Assembly (NCBI GenBank): GCA_947380295.1
Contig: CANCQK010000002.1
Location: forward strand, 217,747 to 281,746
DNA from: Bdellovibrionales bacterium
GTDB lineage: Bacteria > Bdellovibrionota > UBA1018
DNA length: 64,000 nucleotides
Direction: 5' to 3'
Part shown: positions 61,268 to 64,000 of the stretch, one piece after another
Layout of the letters: each line of letters starts with the position of its first letter
Numbering within the stretch: position 1 is the stretch's first letter
Notes under the pieces: generated by a model
What the model was told of the DNA's origin: nothing
Seen by the model: only the letters and a program-made list of their open reading frames with translations
Databases searched by the model: none
Program-made: the position numbers and the translations under genes

Positions 61268-62968
61268 ATGAATACAGCTGAATCTGGACAAAAGCGTGCC
61301 CTAAGAATTCAAAGAAAAATCTTTAAATCGCTTCAAAAAGAAGTAGAATTTTTACTCGGCAGAACACCCGCATCAATCAAAAAATATGAGCGCGAAAATC
61401 AACAAGACTTTCGTAATTCATACCAGAGTCTCCAAGCAATTCAGAAATCAGACCTCATTGAAACCATTCGAACCGCGGACGTAACTCTCATCGCAGACTT
61501 TCATACATTTGAGCAGGCCCAAAAAACTGCACTCCGACTAGCGCGGGAGGCAGTTCAGGAAAATGAACTTTGGTACCTAGGACTAGAACTCGTGCCAAGT
61601 CACCTTCAAGATTTCCTTGACCAGTTCCAAAAAGACAAAATCTCAACTGAAGAGTTTCATCAGGCCATTGCCTATTCAGACGAATGGGGATTTCCGTGGA
61701 GCAACTACGCGCCCTTATTTGAGTGGGCAAAAAAAACTGGCGTAAAAATGATCGCGCTCAACCGTCCTCGACTGTTCGAATCCCAAACCTATCTCGGCGA
61801 CGATCTTCACCAAAGGGACCTCTGGGCAGCTGGGATCATTACCGACCTTTTTTATGCGGATGATCTGCAAAACAGAAAACCTCGAATGGTCGTACTTTAC
61901 GGCGAGCTCCATGTGGGTAACTCTCATTTGCCGAAACGAATCAAACAGATTTCCAAAGCTTTTCTCCGCCGAGCTCTCTCTACCGTCGTTATCCACCAAA
62001 ATGAAAACCGACTGTATTGGAAGCTAGCAGAAGAGGGTTCTGAAATATCAACGGCCATCACTAAGCTCAAAAAAAATACTTACTGTGTTTTTTCAAGCAC
62101 ACCGTGGACCAAGCTCCAATCTCTAGTCAACTGGGCAGAAGGGGGCCACGCAGAACACATCCACGAAGAGATGGATGACCTGGGTTTGATCTCGAACTAT
62201 GGAAAAATAATTTCTGAGTTTTTCAAAATTCCTAACTGCAGCTACGAGACTTTGAGCACCCATAGGATAGACCAGCCACGATTTCTCGACCAGCTCGAGT
62301 GTAAATCTGAATGGACAACCGAGGAACAGTCTCTCATCCGTAGCCTAGTTAATCAAAACCAGCGTTTTTATCTACAAAATCCAGGACTAGGCTTCTTGGG
62401 CACAAGCTCAAGCAATGGATTAGCTGAGATCGCTGCAATTCACCTTTATCGAAGCCGCGAACACTCGAGTCCAAGTCTAGCCCAATTTTTCAAGAGAACG
62501 CCTGAGTATTTTTACCATCATTTGATTGATGGAATTTTTGGATTTTTTGGAAGCTTAATTCTTAATCCGAAAAGAAAGTGTGATCTCGTAGTTGATCACC
62601 TACAAAGGATCGAGGCGCTTCAGTTAGGAGCCACTCCTGATTACCGGCAAGAGATTCTGGCCCGATCGCTCACTCTTGACTTTCTCCAATCTCAACGATC
62701 AGTTACGGAGCGTTTCAAGCAGCAACCTAAGATCCCACTCCTCGCACTTTATTGGGCTACCCGATATTCTGGTCAGATTTATGGAAAAAGCTTATACTCA
62801 GCTGCACTATCTGGAAAAATCTCGGTCGACTGGCTAACATCGACTTTTGAGCTCCAAAATAATGGAGATACAAACTCGATTTCTAGATCGTCAATCCTCA
62901 CGTTCCAGACACTGATCCAGCAACTCACCACACTCGATTGGTCAGCAAGCAAAAACGATCAACTCTAA
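61268..62968 (+). CDS. ChaN-like (Tiki superfamily) protein, extended C-terminus
   Basis: The N-terminal region matches the ChaN/cofactor haem-binding-uptake domain: LIADFHTFEQAQKTALRLA (about 74-92), WYLGLELVPSHLQDFL, DEWGFPWSNYAPLFEWAKK, VKMIALNRPR, and VVLYGELHVGNSHLPKRI (about 208-225). The DFHT and GELHxxNSH motifs are the expected metal or haem ligands. There is no signal peptide, unlike the lipoprotein ChaN of Campylobacter, and the protein is about 566 residues, so the C-terminal half (about 300 residues) is an extension of unknown function. It follows the unrecognised gene by four bases. Confidence 0.82.
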   Translation: MNTAESGQKRALRIQRKIFKSLQKEVEFLLGRTPASIKKYERENQQDFRNSYQSLQAIQKSDLIETIRTADVTLIADFHTFEQAQKTALRLAREAVQENELWYLGLELVPSHLQDFLDQFQKDKISTEEFHQAIAYSDEWGFPWSNYAPLFEWAKKTGVKMIALNRPRLFESQTYLGDDLHQRDLWAAGIITDLFYADDLQNRKPRMVVLYGELHVGNSHLPKRIKQISKAFLRRALSTVVIHQNENRLYWKLAEEGSEISTAITKLKKNTYCVFSSTPWTKLQSLVNWAEGGHAEHIHEEMDDLGLISNYGKIISEFFKIPNCSYETLSTHRIDQPRFLDQLECKSEWTTEEQSLIRSLVNQNQRFYLQNPGLGFLGTSSSNGLAEIAAIHLYRSREHSSPSLAQFFKRTPEYFYHHLIDGIFGFFGSLILNPKRKCDLVVDHLQRIEALQLGATPDYRQEILARSLTLDFLQSQRSVTERFKQQPKIPLLALYWATRYSGQIYGKSLYSAALSGKISVDWLTSTFELQNNGDTNSISRSSILTFQTLIQQLTTLDWSASKNDQL

Positions 62969-63117
62969 AAGTTGATACTTGCTTTAGCTCCTTACTTTGC
63001 TAAATAATATGAAATCAACCAACCCCATAAGAGCTTGTAATTACTGATTTTTTTTAAAAAAGGCACCAGTCATTTAAGACACATTCCATTTTTTTTTATT
63101 AAATATAAACTAATTAT

Positions 63118-64000
63118 ATGAAAAAAAACCTGCTCGCCACGGTAGTTCTTTTTTTAGTAAGCGTCTCAACTGAATATTCTTTTGCAGATGGGCAACAAGG
63201 TAAAGTAACCAAGACAGTAACTCACCAAATAGTCACGACCAGACGCACCGCTGCCACTGGTAGTTCTCAGCACCATCCACATGAAAAGGCGCCGGGTTCG
63301 AATCACACAAACCCCAATGGGGCCTCGATGCATCATGCCACCGAAACCAAGCATGAGCATACCGTGACAACGGTTGTTGAGGTCACCAACAACTCGAAAA
63401 CCGTCAACAAAGATCGGACCAACCCAGCTCAGCCTAGCTCACTAGAGTTTCACGAACGTGACCTGCTTCACAAGCTCACTGCAAAAGCCAGAGGGGGAGA
63501 AAAACTAAGTTCACCCGATCGCGAAAAGCTCTATGAGCTTACTCATCGATCCGAAGGGGAAGAGGCTGCAAAAAAGGTGATCCAGGCGTACCACCAGAAC
63601 CGGCTAGGGTCCAAATCTAGCGCCGAAAAATCTAAAGAGCAAAAAACACCAAACGATCAGGACGATCACTTAACCAATGAAATCACCAAGGCACAGAAAA
63701 ACAAGAGTGATACCCAGGTCGTAACCCCACCGTTGACCGCCGCCAAAACCGGACCAGATGCCAAAGAGAAAAAAAACCCACTCACGCTTGAAGGCAAAGA
63801 AGAAGACAAAAAAAGTGTCTCACAAGGGGCTATTCAGACCACTAGTGCAGCCGGCCTGCCTGCAGGCGAAGGTGCCGCCTTGGCGATCAAGGGCATCTCG
63901 GAAGGTGCAAAGTTAGGTGCAACAGCAGCACGTCAAGCTTCCAAGGCAGTAGTGCCTGGGGTGGAAAAAGCAGCGGAGCGAAGTGGGAGTTTAGTGGGTC
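63118..64000 (+). CDS. Exported hypothetical protein, N-terminal part (runs off the window)
   Basis: From ATG 63118 the frame remains open to the last base. The start KKNLLATVVLFLVSVSTEYS then FADG is a classical signal peptide, so the protein is secreted or periplasmic. The rest is hydrophilic and low in complexity, with His/Thr-rich (SQHHPHEKAPGSNH) and Lys/Glu-rich stretches, and a Gly/Ala-rich hydrophobic segment starts near the edge (GLPAGEGAALAIKGISEGAK). The 63.0-63.1 kb upstream DNA is very A/T-rich and likely holds its promoter. The family is not recognisable from this fragment. Confidence 0.72.
   Translation, partial: MKKNLLATVVLFLVSVSTEYSFADGQQGKVTKTVTHQIVTTRRTAATGSSQHHPHEKAPGSNHTNPNGASMHHATETKHEHTVTTVVEVTNNSKTVNKDRTNPAQPSSLEFHERDLLHKLTAKARGGEKLSSPDREKLYELTHRSEGEEAAKKVIQAYHQNRLGSKSSAEKSKEQKTPNDQDDHLTNEITKAQKNKSDTQVVTPPLTAAKTGPDAKEKKNPLTLEGKEEDKKSVSQGAIQTTSAAGLPAGEGAALAIKGISEGAKLGATAARQASKAVVPGVEKAAERSGSLVG

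Overview
The window looks like a moderate-GC Gram-negative chromosome. LPS genes (hldD, an LptE-like lipoprotein, an MlaF-like ATPase), lipoproteins, an RND pump with a TolC-type partner and S20 with an encoded-CCA tRNA all fit that. The GYF_2 plus PilZ protein, the short cytosolic RNase Y-like protein and the many lineage-specific hypotheticals suggest a Bdellovibrionota or deltaproteobacterial-type lineage. That placement is inference from gene content, not a phylogenetic result.

Layout. 1-3.4 kb: start of a coiled-coil protein, then the coupled genes ygfA-rny-ymdB (folate salvage, RNA decay, phosphodiesterase), a small Cys-rich protein and tRNA-Ala(UGC). 3.6-13.7 kb: a complete type I-E CRISPR-Cas locus (cas3-cse1-cse2-cas7e-cas5e-cas6e-cas1-cas2) followed at once by an array of 17 repeats and 16 spacers. 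13.7-20.5 kb: a decaying accessory zone holding gene relics, a DUF2007-like protein, a DUF2256/DUF2805 fusion, a DUF429-like protein, the C-terminal stub of a DASH-type cryptochrome/photolyase, a complete IS66-family element, and a 5'-truncated Big-1/RCC1 surface protein directly abutting the IS. 20.7-22 kb: an AAA/DUF4143 ATPase gene behind two tandem palindromic repeats.

22-32.7 kb: a fused double NitT/TauT-type permease with a small partner, a YhhQ transporter gene with a C9 tract at its 5' end, hldD, and a four-gene operon for alpha-glucan metabolism (debranching enzyme, GT4 synthase, GH57, GH15). 33-42.2 kb: housekeeping genes rpsT, holA, lptE and a DciA-like gene, then GYF_2 proteins, an mlaF-like gene, nadB, a lysophospholipase-like hydrolase and ggt. 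42.3-52.1 kb: a small membrane protein, a relic fragment of ettA, a pentapeptide-repeat lipoprotein, ettA, a tetR-tolC-RND efflux operon with no periplasmic adaptor gene, and a PIN-PhoH ATPase. 52.2-64 kb: an outer-membrane barrel with a lipoprotein, an aspartate aminotransferase, coaD, rsmD, and a block of unrecognised genes (923 aa, about 235 aa), a ChaN-like protein and the start of an exported protein.

The most notable observations are the IS66 element joining two unrelated truncated genes without a target duplication, the tandem palindromes in front of the DUF4143 ATPase, the out-of-frame poly-C tract at yhhQ, the anchor-less RNase Y, the ettA fragment duplicated about 1.6 kb from its source, and the unexplained 56.5-63 kb block with hairpin-forming DNA. 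I did not find a clearly new defence or metabolic system; the 56.5-63 kb block is the least explained part.
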